From Gemmatimonadota bacterium (lineage in GTDB: Bacteria; Gemmatimonadota; Gemmatimonadetes; Gemmatimonadales; GWC2-71-9), in assembly GCA_016713435.1 (NCBI GenBank), contig JADJPD010000005.1, forward strand, positions 298,001 through 362,000: a DNA stretch of 64,000 bases, written 5' to 3'. Below, piece by piece: positions 61,435-64,000 of this stretch (the stretch's first letter is position 1; each line of letters starts with the position of its first letter). The position numbers and the translations under genes were made by a program. A model generated the notes under the pieces. That model did not search any database and was not told the DNA's origin. It saw only the letters and a program-made list of their open reading frames with translations.

Positions 61435-64000
61435 CCGCACCGCTCGCCCCGCAGTACGATCCGAAGGCCATCGAGCACGACATCTACCAGGCATGGCTCG
61501 ACCGCGGCTGCTTCGCCCCCGCGGCGGGCCGCCCCGGCGCCCCGCCCTTCACCATCATGATGCCGCCGCCCAACGTCACGGCGGTGCTGCACATGGGTCA
61601 CGGGCTCAACAACAGCGTGCAGGACGTGCTGGCCCGCTTCGAGCGGATGCGCGGGCGGCCCACGCTCTGGCTCCCCGGCACCGACCACGCCGGCATCGCC
61701 ACCCAGAACGTGGTGGAGAAGCTGGTGGCCAAGGAGGGGAAGACCCGCTTCGACGTGGGGCGCGAGGCGTTCGTGGCGCGGGTCTGGGAGTTCGTGGACC
61801 AGACCGGCGGCGCCATCCTGGAGCAGCTCAAGGCCCTCGGCTCCTCGGCCGACTGGAGCCGCACCTACTTCACGCTGGACGAGGACCTCTCGCGCGCGGT
61901 GCGCGAGGTGTTCGTGCGCCTGCACGAGAAGGGGCTCATCTACCGCGGCAAGTACATCATCAACTGGTGCCCCCGCTGCCTCACCGCCCTCTCCAACGAG
62001 GAAGCGGAAAAGGAGGAGACCGACGGGCGCATCTGGCACCTGCGCTACCCGCTCGCCGACGGCAGCGGCCACCTCACCGTGGCCACCACCCGTCCCGAGA
62101 CCATGCTCGGCGACACGGCGGTGGCGGTGCACCCCAAGGACCCGCGCTACGCCGCCCTGGTGGGCCGCACGCTGCGGCTCCCGCTGGTGGACCGCGAGAT
62201 CCCGATCGTGACGGACGAGGCCATCGATCCCGCCTTCGGGAGCGGCGCCGTCAAGGTGACGCCGGCGCACGACCCGGTGGACTTCGAGATCGGCCAGCGC
62301 CACGGGCTGCCGCAGCTGGACGTGATGACCGACGACGCGCGGATGAACGACAGCGTGCCGGAGCGGTTCCGGGGGCTCGACCGCTTCGAGGCCCGCAAGC
62401 GCGTGGTCCGGGAGTTCGAGGCCCTCGGGCTGCTCGAGAAGGTCGAGAACCACCGCCACGCCGTGGGCCACTGCTACCGCTGCGACACGGTGGTGGAGCC
62501 GCGGCTCTCCGACCAGTGGTTCGTGCGGATGAAGCCGCTGGCCGAGCCGGCGGCGCGGGCGTACACCGAGGGACGGCTGCGCTTCATCCCCGAACGCCGG
62601 GGCGAGGAATACGCCAACTGGATGGCCAACATCCGCGACTGGTGCATCTCGCGCCAGCTCTGGTGGGGGCACCGGATCCCGGTCTGGTACTGCGACGACT
62701 GCGGCAAGACCATCGTCAGCCGCACCGACGTCACCCGGTGCTCCTGCGGTGGCAGCGTGCGCCAGGACCCGGACGTGCTCGACACCTGGTTCTCCAGCTG
62801 GCTGGTGCCCTTCTCCAGCCTGGGCTGGCCGGAGCAGACCGACGACCTGCGCCGCTTCTACCCCGGTTCCGTGCTGGTCACCGCGCCTGAGATCCTGTTC
62901 TTCTGGGTGGCCCGGATGGTGATGGCGGGCTGCGAGTTCATGGGCGACATCCCGTTCCACACCGTCTACCTCCACGGCACGGTGCGCGACACGCAGCACC
63001 GCAAGATGTCCAAGTCGCTCGGCAACGGCATCGATCCGCTCGAGGTGGTGGAGAAGTTCGGCGCCGACGCGCTCCGCTACACCGTCATCAGCGGGATGGC
63101 CGTGGGCACCGACGTGATCCTCGACCCCGCCGACCTCGAGACCTCGTTTGCCCCGGGCCGGAACTTCGCCAACAAGCTCTGGAACGTGGGACGGTTCATC
63201 CTCACCAACCTGGGTGAGGCGCGACCCCGCCCGCTGGCCGGGACGCACCGGGACGTCGTGAAGCCGGCGGAGCTCGGGCTCGCCGACCGCTGGATCATCG
63301 CGCGCTGCGACCGGATGGTGCGGGAGGCCACGGAGAACTACGAGAAGTACCGCCTCAACGACGCCGCGGCCGCCGTGTACCACTTCGTGTGGAGCGACCT
63401 GGCCGACTGGTACCTGGAACAGGCCAAGCCCCGCCTCTACGGCTCGGAGCCGGGCGGGGACGTGGCACGGGGCGTCATCGCGCGGACTTTCGAGGTGGCC
63501 CTGGGGGTGCTGCATCCCATCATGCCGTTCATCACCGAGGCCCTCTGGCAGCGCCTGCCGGGCCGCGTGGCCGGCCAGACGCTGATGCTCGCCCCCTGGC
63601 CCCGCCCCGATGGCCGCGCGCCCGACGCGGCGGCGGAGAAGGACTTCGCGCTGGTGCAGGAGCTGGTGGGCGCCATCCGGCAGATCCGCGCGGAGTACGG
63701 CGTGGAGCCGGGGAAGTCGGTCAACGTCCGGGTGGGCCGCCGGCCCCCCCCGTTCGCGGCCGAGGAAGGCACCATCCGCCGGCTCGCCAAGGTGGCCGAG
63801 ATGAGCTACGGGGCCCCGCCGAGCGCGCCGGGTGCGCATGCGGTGCTGGTGGACGGCACCGAGGTCTACATCGCGCTTGGGGACCTGGTGGACCTGCAGA
63901 AGGAAAGGGACCGGCTCGCCGGCGAGAAGGCCCGCCTGGAGCAGCTGCTGGTGGCGCAGCGCGGCAAGCTGGGCAACGAGAGCTTCGTGAGCCGGGCCCC
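61431..64000 (+). CDS. valS: Valyl-tRNA synthetase (3' end beyond window)
   Basis: Charges tRNA-Val with editing of threonine. About 857 residues are visible and read without any frameshift. The class I HIGH motif is HMGH (54-57), the KMSKS loop starts at residue 525 (HRKMSKSLGN), with WCPRCLTALSNEEAE and CYRCDTVVEPRLSDQWFVR between them (editing and zinc-ribbon region), and RDWCISRQLWWGHRIPVWY. The C-terminal coiled coil (DLQKERDRLAGEKARLEQLL) begins near residue 820. The gene runs off the right edge. It overlaps the BON gene by 4 bp. Confidence 0.96.
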   Translation, partial: MTAPLAPQYDPKAIEHDIYQAWLDRGCFAPAAGRPGAPPFTIMMPPPNVTAVLHMGHGLNNSVQDVLARFERMRGRPTLWLPGTDHAGIATQNVVEKLVAKEGKTRFDVGREAFVARVWEFVDQTGGAILEQLKALGSSADWSRTYFTLDEDLSRAVREVFVRLHEKGLIYRGKYIINWCPRCLTALSNEEAEKEETDGRIWHLRYPLADGSGHLTVATTRPETMLGDTAVAVHPKDPRYAALVGRTLRLPLVDREIPIVTDEAIDPAFGSGAVKVTPAHDPVDFEIGQRHGLPQLDVMTDDARMNDSVPERFRGLDRFEARKRVVREFEALGLLEKVENHRHAVGHCYRCDTVVEPRLSDQWFVRMKPLAEPAARAYTEGRLRFIPERRGEEYANWMANIRDWCISRQLWWGHRIPVWYCDDCGKTIVSRTDVTRCSCGGSVRQDPDVLDTWFSSWLVPFSSLGWPEQTDDLRRFYPGSVLVTAPEILFFWVARMVMAGCEFMGDIPFHTVYLHGTVRDTQHRKMSKSLGNGIDPLEVVEKFGADALRYTVISGMAVGTDVILDPADLETSFAPGRNFANKLWNVGRFILTNLGEARPRPLAGTHRDVVKPAELGLADRWIIARCDRMVREATENYEKYRLNDAAAAVYHFVWSDLADWYLEQAKPRLYGSEPGGDVARGVIARTFEVALGVLHPIMPFITEALWQRLPGRVAGQTLMLAPWPRPDGRAPDAAAEKDFALVQELVGAIRQIRAEYGVEPGKSVNVRVGRRPPPFAAEEGTIRRLAKVAEMSYGAPPSAPGAHAVLVDGTEVYIALGDLVDLQKERDRLAGEKARLEQLLVAQRGKLGNESFVSRA

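Overview
The window looks like a chromosomal segment of a high-GC, Gram-negative-type bacterium, most likely a Gemmatimonadota member. That assignment is an inference from overall GC, a DUF2723 membrane protein, a Minf_1886-family protein, an ABC permease/M1 peptidase fusion, many secreted proteins whose signal peptides end in 'AAQ', and the housekeeping gene order; there is no rRNA to confirm it. Coding is very dense. Genes in the same unit typically overlap by 4 bp (ATGA or GTGA), and many start at GTG. No prophage, insertion sequence or CRISPR array is visible.

Layout. (1) 1-8746, minus strand: one tightly packed unit read yggS, divIVA, punA, ileS, dksA/traR-like, lspA, rluD, cheW, cheY, cheA. 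The chemotaxis signalling core (adaptor, regulator, kinase) sits at the end of a housekeeping operon. (2) 8806-16691: DUF2723 glycosyltransferase-like membrane protein, then apaG, tilS, hpt, ftsH, folP. (3) 16749-21906: a four-gene cluster of metallophosphoesterase, DUF4956 membrane protein, CotH kinase/beta-helix protein and VTC-type (polyphosphate-polymerase-like) protein. (4) 22112-27310: fused double M16 peptidase, PQQ quinoprotein, DUF488 protein. (5) 27409-31837, plus strand: ABC ATPase plus an ABC permease/M1 aminopeptidase fusion. (6) 31834-44724, accessory-looking: NmrA reductase, lipoprotein, hydrolase, GNAT, GyrI-like protein, a small zinc-ribbon protein with 21-bp repeats, recQ, diacylglycerol-kinase-like protein, surE, stand-alone ClpN domain, membrane proteins, a PAS sensor with no output domain, a stand-alone M41 peptidase and a solitary DNA methyltransferase. 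(7) 44843-44943: tRNA-Met(CAU) whose 3' acceptor half is missing and merges into a terminator. (8) 44993-60952, minus strand: eno-ftsB; nnr-propeller-thiL; glyA, rpiB, leucine dehydrogenase, 3-hydroxyacyl-CoA dehydrogenase, CPBP protease, bioY, thiolase, sulfotransferase, thrS and a 50-aa membrane protein. (9) 61003-64000, plus strand: BON-domain protein and valS, which runs off the end.

Two things stand out. First, the CotH/VTC/DUF4956/phosphoesterase cluster is the best candidate for a poorly described system; it suggests phosphorylation or polyphosphate chemistry at the cell envelope. Second, at least eight apparent single-base frameshifts occur in five genes (cheA, ileS twice, the ABC/M1 fusion three times, the PAS sensor, the CPBP protease). 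Most lie in or beside G/C runs, and two pairs restore frame. This pattern points to indel errors in the consensus sequence rather than gene decay, and readers should treat breaks in these genes with caution.
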